Assembly: GCA_004292595.1 (NCBI GenBank)
Contig: RDXM01000101.1
Span: 1 to 64,000 of the forward strand
Direction of reading: 5' to 3'
Length of the DNA stretch: 64,000 bases
From: Candidatus Kapaibacterium sp.
GTDB taxonomy: Bacteria > Bacteroidota > Ignavibacteria > Kapaibacteriales > UBA4661
Below the pieces are notes generated by a model that was not told where the DNA came from, searched no databases, and saw only the letters and a program-made list of their open reading frames with translations. Shown here in pieces: positions 34,804-42,677 of this stretch. The position numbers and the translations under genes are program-made. Every line of letters starts with the position of its first letter. Within the stretch, counting starts at the first letter, position 1.

Positions 34804-36303
34804 TTAAAATTTTATGGCTATACCCAGCGTCATTCCTAGTCGCGGAGCAAATTCCCACGGAGCATTCGCAGTATTTTCCGACAAAATACTTTGCCGTGCA
34901 ATGCCCGTGCCTTCGCCTGCAAGCAGCACCGATACGTGGCTTTGCGGCAAAAAGCGCACACCGATAATGCCACGAGAAACCAAGCCAATTTCGCCACCGC
35001 CCACGCTCAGGCGAGCGAGCGGCTGCACACCACCAAGCACAGGAATAATGCTGAAACTGTACTGATACGATGCTCCAAACCACGCACGGTTTCTTGTTTC
35101 GGCGGAGATAGTGCGCTGCGCGGCATTGAATGGTGGAGCAGCAACAGGGTCAGTGCCACCGCCGCCACTACTTGGTCCGCGTGGTTGCGTTGATGGCGGG
35201 TCTATACTCGTAATTCCTACTTGAGGTCGCTCCTGTGGTGCATTGATAATTTCTATGCTGTTTGGGTTGTTTCGTTGCGCAAGCGAGAAGGTGCTTGTTG
35301 GGCGAAGTGCGCTCAAGAATGGCTCTGTGCCGCCTTCCAGACCGATGCTGTGATGTTCGTCCACTGCAAATTGTACGCCCAATGCGATATTTTGTAGTGG
35401 TGATGCGCTCTCTGCGGCAAATTGCTGTTGCGAAGCAGCATCCAACATGGTGTGATGCGAAGCATCCGTGCCAGCAGATGCAAGAGTAGAAGCTCCGTTA
35501 TTTCCTGTGTTGGTGGCAATGTCGGTGCGGCTTGCCAGACGCGCTTCTACGCTCAGGCGTTGCCAGAAAGAGGCTTCGGTGCTGGTGTTTGCGGGATTGC
35601 TTAGTGGTTGTGCTTTTGATTCATTTTCGTGAATATCATTTCTCAACACAAGCGATTTTTCTGAGGGTGATTTTTCTGAGGTTGAACGTTCTTGAAAGCG
35701 GCGTGTTTCCTCAGCGAGCGACGGATATGGATTTGTATTGGATTCGGATGCGAATGGCTCTGTTGCTGCGTTTGTAGATTGTGTGCTGGGTTCGTTATTT
35801 GGCGTATTCTTTGAAGTAAATGCGCTGTATGCCGCGTAATTGCTTGCTTTGCGGCTTGTGGTCGTGGTGCTTTTTGTGCGTACATTTTCTATCACCAATG
35901 CCGCCGTTGCTTGATGAGAAGTATTGTCAGGAAGAAGTTTGCGAAGGTGAATATCGTCCAAACGCATATCATCTGTGAGCGCGGGAAAGAGCATCAGCGC
36001 AAGCACGGCAAGCGACGCACCACGCAGAAGGTTCGTGGAGAGAGGGCTGAAGATGAAGATACCAGCATTGTTCACATTATCCAAAAAATTACCCACCAAG
36101 CTCTGCGCAGAGTTATGAACAGATTTCCACGCTGCATTCGGGAAGGCAAAGGCTCGCTCCCACAACCACGCAATGCCGCGCCGTTCCTGGCGTTTGGCTT
36201 CCAAGCGGGCAATCTGCTCGGCGGTGTCGGAAAAGGAAACCACAGGCGATTCCTCGCGGGCAGCGCGGAGAAGCTCTTCAAGAGTGTGGTTTTTCTTCTT
36301 CAT
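34804..36303 (-). CDS. Putative anti-sigma/membrane regulator with outer-membrane-like C-terminus
   Basis: A 499-residue protein not assignable to a named family. The N-terminal 45 residues (EELLRAAREES, then SFSDTAEQIARLEAKRQERR) are short helices resembling the start of anti-sigma proteins of this phylum. One membrane span is at about 92-109 (LLRGASLAVLALMLFPAL). A Ser/Thr/Asn-rich linker follows (about 115-260). The last 230 residues look like alternating beta strands with Gly turns and end in GIAIKF, as in outer-membrane barrel proteins. It starts 72 bases downstream of the ECF sigma gene and ends 56 bases before the serpin. The position and N-terminus suggest it holds the sigma factor; the joining of an anti-sigma-like head to a barrel-like tail is unusual. 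There is no direct evidence of function. Confidence 0.6.
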   Translation of the reverse strand: MKKKNHTLEELLRAAREESPVVSFSDTAEQIARLEAKRQERRGIAWLWERAFAFPNAAWKSVHNSAQSLVGNFLDNVNNAGIFIFSPLSTNLLRGASLAVLALMLFPALTDDMRLDDIHLRKLLPDNTSHQATAALVIENVRTKSTTTTSRKASNYAAYSAFTSKNTPNNEPSTQSTNAATEPFASESNTNPYPSLAEETRRFQERSTSEKSPSEKSLVLRNDIHENESKAQPLSNPANTSTEASFWQRLSVEARLASRTDIATNTGNNGASTLASAGTDASHHTMLDAASQQQFAAESASPLQNIALGVQFAVDEHHSIGLEGGTEPFLSALRPTSTFSLAQRNNPNSIEIINAPQERPQVGITSIDPPSTQPRGPSSGGGGTDPVAAPPFNAAQRTISAETRNRAWFGASYQYSFSIIPVLGGVQPLARLSVGGGEIGLVSRGIIGVRFLPQSHVSVLLAGEGTGIARQSILSENTANAPWEFAPRLGMTLGIAIKF

Positions 36304-36375
36304 GGCGAAACCTTTGAAAAAAGAGAAGTGTGTGCAAAGGAAATGAAACGTTGTATTTTTTTGACCAATTCGCTA

Positions 36376-37005
36376 TCACAAGCGGCGCAGAGAGCTGATT
36401 CTTGCTTGCGTCGCGCCTGTCGGCGGTGAAGACGGCGGATTGGTAAGATGATGAATTTTCGCTTTCGGTTGCTCGTCGGAAGTGCCAGATGAAATGCCCT
36501 TCGCTTCGAGCATCCTGCGCAAGGTTTCTCTGGCTCGCACGAGGCGCATTTTCACGGCAGAGAGCGAATCGCCTTGCTGCTCTTGAATTTCCTGCAAGGA
36601 AAAGCCTGAAATTTCAAAGAGGACAAATGCTTCGCGTTGTTTGTGCGGCAAGTGTTCAAGCGCGTCGTAGAGGATTTGTGTATCAACGTAGTTTTCTGGC
36701 GAAAGCTCTGCGTGTGCGTCGGTGAGGTCGTTATCATCGCGTGCTTCAAAGCGGTCAAAAATGCTCATGCGCCAGCGTCGGCGGTTCTGAATGCGCCGAG
36801 CAATCGTGAACAGCCAACTCAAAAATGCTTCTTCGCTCTGTAATTTATCAAAGTGCTTGTAGGCTTGCTCAATCGTATCGGCAACGAGGTCTTGTGCGTC
36901 CTCGCGGGTTTTTGTCATGGCACGAGCAAACCGCGCCAAACGCTCATGGTTTGGCTCAAGCAAGGCGCAAAAACGCTGTTGTTTATCGGTCTGTTCGGGT
37001 TTCAT
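36376..37005 (-). CDS. ECF-type RNA polymerase sigma factor
   Basis: A 209-residue sigma-70-family factor. Region 2 (about 20-90) includes LARFARAMTKTREDAQDLVADTIEQAY and the -10 contacting segment FLSWLFTIARRIQNRRRW. Region 4 (about 130-180) has LEHLPHKQREAFVLFEISGF, then a helix-turn-helix QEIQEQQGDSLSAVKMRLVRAR. There is no region 1.1 or 3, typical of extracytoplasmic-function sigmas. The C-terminal 30 residues are a disordered tail. The ATG at 37005 is preferred because upstream in-frame codons to 37269 would run into the end of the flippase gene and lack sigma similarity. It heads the operon with the regulator at 34804 and the serpin. Confidence 0.9.
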   Translation of the reverse strand: MKPEQTDKQQRFCALLEPNHERLARFARAMTKTREDAQDLVADTIEQAYKHFDKLQSEEAFLSWLFTIARRIQNRRRWRMSIFDRFEARDDNDLTDAHAELSPENYVDTQILYDALEHLPHKQREAFVLFEISGFSLQEIQEQQGDSLSAVKMRLVRARETLRRMLEAKGISSGTSDEQPKAKIHHLTNPPSSPPTGATQARISSLRRL

Positions 37006-37103
37006 TTGCTGTCGGACAAAATATTGCGCATCAAGTAAGTATGTTGCTGCATCTACGAGAGAAGAAACGTACGCAGGAAAAAAGTCACACAACGAAGATA
37101 TTT

Positions 37104-38663
37104 TTACGCATTTTTTTGGAGCAAGGAACGAAGAAAGTGGATGCGCTCTTTGGAAAGAATGCCGAGCATAAAGCACACGACGACAAATGCCGCAGAAATA
37201 CTTATTCCTAACAAAAATACGTGGAATGCTCTGGGCAGGGAAAGCAGAAAAGAAGCGCGTTCGGTACAATATTGCATAAGCAGAGATAAAGAAAGCATGA
37301 CGCAGAAAACAACGCTCAGGCGCGTAAGTGCTTGCCCAAAAGCCTTTTCGCCCATAAACCGATGCAGAACGCGAATGCCTAAGATAGCACCCATAGCATT
37401 GGCAAGAATTTTACAGGCAAGCGCACCTGATGTTCCCCAGTGTGGCGTAATTGCGAGGTTGCAGAGAAGAGAAGTGATGCAGAGTCCCCAAAACATTCCC
37501 AAGAGTTTACGCTGCTCACCCAGTGCAATACCGAGCGCGAGCGTGTAGGCAACAATCATGCTCAGGGGAATTGACCACGCAGAGAGCGTGAACTCAAGGA
37601 CGTTGTGCGTATATTTTGCCCCTGCTGTCATAAAAATAACAAATGGTATCAGCACCGTAATGCCGCTTGCAATCAGCGTCGCCACAAGAATCGTCAGCGA
37701 AAATCCTTCCAGCACATAGCGTTTGCATTGCGCCAGATTCGAGGTTTGAAGCGCACTTGCGACGGGTGCAATCACGGTGGGGAGAATCATTAGCAGCGTC
37801 GCACTTTGCGCTGCAACCCGCACCGATGCGCCATAGATGCCCACGGCTTCCTTGCCATAAAAAAAATCCAGCATAAATGTATCGGCTTTATCTTGGATTT
37901 GCAGCAGAAGTGCCGTTGAAAAAATTGGTAATGCTTCGCGGACAAGCTCGCGGGCAATCGCCCATTCAAACGGGATATTCCAGAGCATTTTCCATTGCTG
38001 CCGCGCAAGCAGCATCACCAGAAAGCCCGGAAGCGAGGAACAAAAGAGCCAAAACATCACGCGAAGCGGCGTGAGCGACGCACGGTCGGCAGCAACAAAC
38101 GCCGCAAAAAGAACGGTATCAAGGACGGTGGTAAAGGCGGGCAAAAGCTGAAAATTTTGCGCTCGGTGCTGCAATTCCAACACCGAGCGCAGCATCAAAG
38201 AACGCGCCGAAAACAAGGACGAAAGCGCGTACACGAACATTTGCTGCACTGCCATTGGCACAAACAGTGCGGTATAGCCGAGAAGCAGCAGCGTTGCGGC
38301 GCAGAACAGCAGAAAACGCAGCTTGAAAAAACTCGTGATAATGCGCTCGCGGCGATTATCTGCCTCGTGCGCCACCACGACGAGGCGCGTGGCGACGGCA
38401 TTCATGCCGATTTCCACAAAAATAAAATAAACGAACATACTGACTTGCTGCACCCAGAAAAACTCACCATTGGCGGACTTCGAGAGTGCATCTTGGACGG
38501 TGCGCAGCGAGAAGAGTTGCAAAACTGCGCCGAGTATTTGCGCAGCAAGCAGAATACCTGTTGCTCCGGCTAAGTGCTGGAGGCGGCTTGGGGTGCTGAT
38601 GGCGGCTTTTTCTTTGTGGGCGGCGGTTTTTTTACGCACAAACGGCTCTGAAACTAGTGGCAC
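37104..38663 (-). CDS. Polysaccharide/lipid-linked sugar flippase (Wzx/MATE-like)
   Basis: A 519-residue polytopic membrane protein with 12-14 hydrophobic helices. The pattern is of the MOP superfamily: a long first helix (LAGATGILLAAQILGAVLQL), the central IQDKADTFMLDFFYGKEAVG loop linking two halves, and VSALQTS-type segment SAWSIPLSMIVAYTLALGIALG. It would move undecaprenyl-linked repeat units or similar lipids across the inner membrane. No glycosyltransferase genes are adjacent, so the cargo is unknown. The likely start is a GTG at 38663, since no suitable ATG precedes the first helix. The stop lies 98 bases before the sigma factor start, so the sigma operon may have its own promoter at or within the end of this gene. 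Confidence 0.82.
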   Translation of the reverse strand: MPLVSEPFVRKKTAAHKEKAAISTPSRLQHLAGATGILLAAQILGAVLQLFSLRTVQDALSKSANGEFFWVQQVSMFVYFIFVEIGMNAVATRLVVVAHEADNRRERIITSFFKLRFLLFCAATLLLLGYTALFVPMAVQQMFVYALSSLFSARSLMLRSVLELQHRAQNFQLLPAFTTVLDTVLFAAFVAADRASLTPLRVMFWLFCSSLPGFLVMLLARQQWKMLWNIPFEWAIARELVREALPIFSTALLLQIQDKADTFMLDFFYGKEAVGIYGASVRVAAQSATLLMILPTVIAPVASALQTSNLAQCKRYVLEGFSLTILVATLIASGITVLIPFVIFMTAGAKYTHNVLEFTLSAWSIPLSMIVAYTLALGIALGEQRKLLGMFWGLCITSLLCNLAITPHWGTSGALACKILANAMGAILGIRVLHRFMGEKAFGQALTRLSVVFCVMLSLSLLMQYCTERASFLLSLPRAFHVFLLGISISAAFVVVCFMLGILSKERIHFLRSLLQKNA

Positions 38664-38747
38664 AACCTCATCATGCTGAAGTCTTGGACGTGAACAGCAT
38701 CAACGATTTGCTTCCATGAACACTGCTCTCTGTTCGACACGACCCGC

Positions 38748-39809
38748 TTATTTTCGCGCACCAGCAATGAGCTTGAAAATTTCGGGGTCTTCCTGTCCCA
38801 AACGCCATGCGCAGATGCCGCGCAAATTATACTTCTTTGCAAGTTCCAATCGGGCTTGGAAGGATTGTGCATTTTCAAAAAACATATATTCGTACAAAGT
38901 ATCGCGCTCGAACATCGTGAAATGCACCTTGTCGCGCTCGTACCATTGCAGCGTTCCGCCGTTTGCTTCCATGATAGCAAGCGCGTCGGGGTAGGTCAAG
39001 GAACGCCCTGCTGCTGAGATTTGCTGCGGGCTTTGGAAAGTTTGCTGCCAATAATACGAGTACAAAGCGATGCCAAGCGAAATTTTCTCACGCGGAACGT
39101 ACTGCAAAACATATTTCAAACAGTCTTCGACCCACGTAAAACCTGCCGTTGGACCGGGTGTCGTGCGGCGTGTATGCTGGTCGTAACTCATAAAGGAGAC
39201 GAAATCCGCAATTTTTCCGAGAGCTTTGTAGTCGTAGCCACCGCGCCAATACTCGTACATATATTTTTGGTAATCGCCCGCGCCAGCAGATTCGCTGGAG
39301 CGCGGCACAACGGCAATGCTGATGCCGTAACCGTATTTCCGCAAGCTATCTGCCGCTTTTTTGAAAAAGCCTGTAAACAAGTCGCGGTCGGCGATGTGGA
39401 TATTTTCAAAATCGAACTGAATGCCGTGCAGAGCATTCACGCGGCATACGTCCAGCATCCCAGCAACGGCGCGTTCTTGCGCTGCGGGCGAGAGCAACAG
39501 TTTGTGCAAGGTTTCCTGATTAAATCCTGGATTGACAATCAGCGCAATGACCTTGATTTTTTTCTTTGCCGCCACCGCCAAAACCCGCTTATCTACTGCT
39601 CCCCAGACGATACCGTTTTCATCCACCTTCAAGCATTGCGGTCCAATCATGTCGATATTATCGGCATTGCGCTCGAAACTTCGGTAGGAATCTTCGGAAT
39701 CAATCATATAAAAAATACGCTCCATGCCGCTTGATTGCTGGGCAAGAGCAATATTGTTGCTGCGTACAAAACTTGCAGCAATCAAACAGAAGAACAAAAT
39801 GCAGCGCAT
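38748..39809 (-). CDS. Secreted glycoside hydrolase family 18-like protein
   Basis: A 353-residue exported protein. The signal peptide is residues 1-24 (cleavage near IALAQ). The TIM-barrel has the GH18 catalytic strand HGIQFDFENI, where the Glu of FDFE is the proton donor, and later strands ADFVSFMSYDQH and LRGICAWRLGQED match chitinase/SleL-YaaH-type enzymes. These hydrolyse beta-1,4-linked N-acetylglucosamine polymers, either chitin or peptidoglycan-derived. No carbohydrate-binding or LysM domain is attached, and there is no T9SS tail, so periplasmic action is plausible. It lies 84 bases upstream of the flippase gene in the same orientation. Confidence 0.85.
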   Translation of the reverse strand: MRCILFFCLIAASFVRSNNIALAQQSSGMERIFYMIDSEDSYRSFERNADNIDMIGPQCLKVDENGIVWGAVDKRVLAVAAKKKIKVIALIVNPGFNQETLHKLLLSPAAQERAVAGMLDVCRVNALHGIQFDFENIHIADRDLFTGFFKKAADSLRKYGYGISIAVVPRSSESAGAGDYQKYMYEYWRGGYDYKALGKIADFVSFMSYDQHTRRTTPGPTAGFTWVEDCLKYVLQYVPREKISLGIALYSYYWQQTFQSPQQISAAGRSLTYPDALAIMEANGGTLQWYERDKVHFTMFERDTLYEYMFFENAQSFQARLELAKKYNLRGICAWRLGQEDPEIFKLIAGARK

Positions 39810-39875
39810 AGTCAGTTCTAAAAAGAGTGAGAAAGAATAAGTACAAAGAATGAGGACAAAGAATGAGGACTTGAA

Positions 39876-40499
39876 TCACAAACCTTGTGCGTCGTATTCC
39901 ATATATTCCGCCGTTGCGCGAGCCTTGTCGCGCCCTAAGAGCTTGCCAACAAGATACAGCGACATATCAATTCCTGCCGAAATACCGCCCGCCGTGATGA
40001 TTTTTCCTGTATCTACAAAGCGTGTTTCCCGCCAATCGCCGTCGGCACGCCATTCTACCTGCGGTGTGAGTTCGCGGACGCTCTCCAGTGCCTCGTGGTG
40101 CGTAGTTGCGGGCAAGCCGTCCAGCAAGCCCGCTTTGGCGAGAATCCGTGCGCCCGTGCAGACCGACAGCACGTACTCCGCTTCCACCGCCATTTTCTGT
40201 ACCCACTGAATAACGCGCTCGTCCTGCATGGCTTGTTTCGAGCCGATTCCGCCCGGAATCACGACAATTTCTGCCGTTGGATTGCTATTTAAAGCGTGTT
40301 CTGGATTCAGCGACAAGCCATTTTTTGCCACCACCACGCGCTTTTCTGGCGCGACGGTCATCACGCGAAACGGCTTGTATTCATTGAGTTCGGAGGCAAC
40401 GGAGAATACTTCAAATGGTCCAGCGAAGTCCAGCACTTCTACGTCGTCGAAGAGTAAAATAGCAACGTTGCGTAAAATCATTTTATTTTTTGCTTCCAT
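39876..40499 (-). CDS. DJ-1/PfpI-family protein (ThiJ/isonitrile hydratase-like)
   Basis: A 207-residue flavodoxin-like protein of the class I glutaminase superfamily. Characteristic segments are LLFDDVEVLDFAGPFEVFS, VVIPGGIGS, the nucleophile elbow SVCTGARILAKAGLLDG with its Cys, TTHHE, and the closing ITAGGISAGIDMSLYLV. This set fits the DJ-1/PfpI subgroup that includes isonitrile hydratase and the sensor part of AraC-type regulators; no DNA-binding domain is attached. The activity could be hydratase, glyoxalase or deglycase; the sequence does not decide. ATG 40499 is used. The frame stays open to 40604, but the upstream codons come from the 78-bp repeat. Confidence 0.85.
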   Translation of the reverse strand: MEAKNKMILRNVAILLFDDVEVLDFAGPFEVFSVASELNEYKPFRVMTVAPEKRVVVAKNGLSLNPEHALNSNPTAEIVVIPGGIGSKQAMQDERVIQWVQKMAVEAEYVLSVCTGARILAKAGLLDGLPATTHHEALESVRELTPQVEWRADGDWRETRFVDTGKIITAGGISAGIDMSLYLVGKLLGRDKARATAEYMEYDAQGL

Positions 40500-40552
40500 A
40501 ATTTTTGAGAAACTGTTTCTAAATGTTCTAAATGAAATCAATACAACCAAAC

Positions 40553-40630
40553 AGTGGCACAGGCATTCTTGCCTGTGAGTGTTAGTGCGGGATTCAGGCG
40601 ACAAACACAGACAAGAAGTCTCAAGCCACT
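40553..40630. repeat. 78-bp nested palindromic repeat, copy 4 of 6
   Basis: The left arm AGTGGCACAGGCATTCTTGC is intact. The right arm (ACAAGAAGTCTCAAGCCACT) is damaged and no longer fully pairs. The spacer GTTAGTGCGGGATTCAGGCG is conserved. It sits between the PfpI start and the M61 peptidase 3' end. Confidence 0.85.
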
Positions 40631-40659
40631 ATTAATTTGTATATCAAGACTGAGAAAAA

Positions 40660-42477
40660 TCACAAATTTTTCAACCACACCTCGCGCAGCATCACTTGTC
40701 TGCGATACGCATTCGGATTCACCTCGAAGATGTATTGCTGCTCTTTTTGCTGCGAGAGAATTGGCACCGAAAGCTCTACTTCGCTGCCCTCGCGGAATAC
40801 CGTGAGCGTGTAGGTGCTGCCCGCCGCCATTTTGCTGACCATTGCCAGAAAAGCGCGTGATTCCTGCGCTCCAAGGCGTTGCTTGTTTACCGCCACAATC
40901 ACATCACCAAAGCGCAGCCCAGTGCTGGTGAGGTTTTCACGGAAATCATGCACGATAAGTTTTCCATTTTCAGCACGTGTTCGTATGCCGATGTCTGCTG
41001 AAAGCGTGTCGGAAAGCCGCTTTTCGTGGTAGTTGATGCCAATTTTTGCGTAGTAATCTTTCAGCGGCAAGGGCGTTGCTTTTTTGATGTAGAGTTCGAT
41101 AAAATCAGCAATTTCGGGATAGGTCAGCTTCACCACCGTTTGGAAAAACTCTTTTTCGGAAAAAGATTTATTCGGTCCGTAGAGCGTTGCAAGCTGGCGG
41201 ACAAGTTCGCGCAAACCGCGCTTGCCGTCGGACAACTCAAGGAGGCGAATATCCAGCAAGCCCGCCACGAGTGCGCCCCGATAGTAAATGTTGGAATATT
41301 GCTTTTGTCCTGAGTCGGAAAAGCAGGTCAGACTGAGCTTGCTGAGGCTGTAATCTTTGTCGAAATAGGAATTGTCCACCAGCACTTTATTGGAAAGGTC
41401 GGCGCAATATTGCGGTAAAGATTTGATGCCGCCGCGCAGTTGCATGGCGTGGGAAGCCCATTCCGTCGTGCCTTCGTAGAGCCAGAGATGCTCGGAGGCG
41501 GTTGGTTTGACGAAGTTAAATTTTTCAATGAGTTCGCTGTGAATATTGAGCGGCGTAACGACGTGAAAAAACTCATGCGCGGCAATATCCGTGATGTATT
41601 GCCCATATTCCTCCGAGTACGGACGCTCCTCCAGCACATAGCCTGAACTGTAGGAATGCTCCCACGCGCCCGCGCCAATGTCCTCCAAATGAAACAAAAA
41701 CGTATAGCGTTTCACAGGCAATTCCACGAGAAATTCTCCTGCGGCGGTCAGCATTTTGCTCATCGCACCCAAAAGCTGCTCGGACTGGATTGCGCCCGAA
41801 ACCGAGTACGTGTAAATTTCAATTTGCGCCCCGCGTACCGTCGTTGCTGCTTTGGTGATATTTCCCAGCAAGATGGGCGAATCCACCGCGAAATCGTAGG
41901 TTTTTGCAAAAAACGCGCCCGCGCTATCTTGCTCCAATGGCGTACCAATGCTCCATTCTTTTGGATGCAAAAACGAGAGCCGAAGCGGTCTGGACTGCAT
42001 TCCCGTTGGAAAACCGATAGCGGTGTGCGGATTAAAAAGCGCGTGGTCATTTTCAATGGACGAGCCGCACATACGATAGATTTCATCCCGCGTAACGGGC
42101 GTATCGAAGGTTTCCGCAATCGCGTAACGAATTTCCGCAACCTTCTCTGGCTTGGAAATACGCCATTGGTTGGTAGAGATTTGCTTGGTGGGAATTTCTT
42201 TTCCGCTTTGGTCGAGAGCTTGGAATTTCCGCACAAATCGCCCAATATCCATGACTTGGTACGTGCCAGGAGCCGTCGCCGCGAACTGATACACGGCGTT
42301 TTCCGCTTTCAAGTCGCGCACCGAAAGGCGCACCTTGAAGGTATCATCCGAGCGGTCGTTCAGATTGATTTCATACAAAAGCGGCGCGGGATTATTCACC
42401 AAAGCAAGCAACGATGCGGCGTTGAAGACGCTACAATACAACACGGCAACCAACAAAAAACAACGACGAACATTCAT
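40660..42477 (-). CDS. M61-family (glycyl aminopeptidase) metallopeptidase with PDZ domain
   Basis: A 605-residue exported peptidase. A signal peptide occupies about residues 1-26. An N-terminal beta domain (about 30-190) precedes the thermolysin-like catalytic domain with the zinc motif HEFFH starting at His301; the third ligand Glu lies in LYEGTTEW near 335. The C-terminal PDZ domain (about 500-590: LRFGDVIVAVNKQRL) is complete. M61 enzymes cleave N-terminal Gly or Ala and are periplasmic in many Bacteroidota. ATG 42477 is chosen since it opens directly on the signal peptide. It is transcribed divergently from dnaX across a 200-base interval. Confidence 0.9.
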   Translation of the reverse strand: MNVRRCFLLVAVLYCSVFNAASLLALVNNPAPLLYEINLNDRSDDTFKVRLSVRDLKAENAVYQFAATAPGTYQVMDIGRFVRKFQALDQSGKEIPTKQISTNQWRISKPEKVAEIRYAIAETFDTPVTRDEIYRMCGSSIENDHALFNPHTAIGFPTGMQSRPLRLSFLHPKEWSIGTPLEQDSAGAFFAKTYDFAVDSPILLGNITKAATTVRGAQIEIYTYSVSGAIQSEQLLGAMSKMLTAAGEFLVELPVKRYTFLFHLEDIGAGAWEHSYSSGYVLEERPYSEEYGQYITDIAAHEFFHVVTPLNIHSELIEKFNFVKPTASEHLWLYEGTTEWASHAMQLRGGIKSLPQYCADLSNKVLVDNSYFDKDYSLSKLSLTCFSDSGQKQYSNIYYRGALVAGLLDIRLLELSDGKRGLRELVRQLATLYGPNKSFSEKEFFQTVVKLTYPEIADFIELYIKKATPLPLKDYYAKIGINYHEKRLSDTLSADIGIRTRAENGKLIVHDFRENLTSTGLRFGDVIVAVNKQRLGAQESRAFLAMVSKMAAGSTYTLTVFREGSEVELSVPILSQQKEQQYIFEVNPNAYRRQVMLREVWLKNL

Positions 42478-42677
42478 GGAAGGCGCGAAAATACTGGTAA
42501 AGAAAGGGAATTGTGGTGCTGCGCGGGCGAGTCCTTGCACAAGTACCATCTGCAATATAGCATTTGCACTCAGCATTCTCGCCCTTTTTTCCATGTTCTG
42601 CGCGGAAAATTCTGTATTTTGCGTCGCATTTTTTATGGTCAATTGCCCCAAATTCTCGCTCAACACCATCCACGACT

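Noticed and set aside
37006-37269. N-terminal extension of the ECF sigma factor to 37269
   Set aside because: It would overlap the flippase gene's 3' end by 166 bases and adds Cys/Phe-rich sequence foreign to sigma factors.
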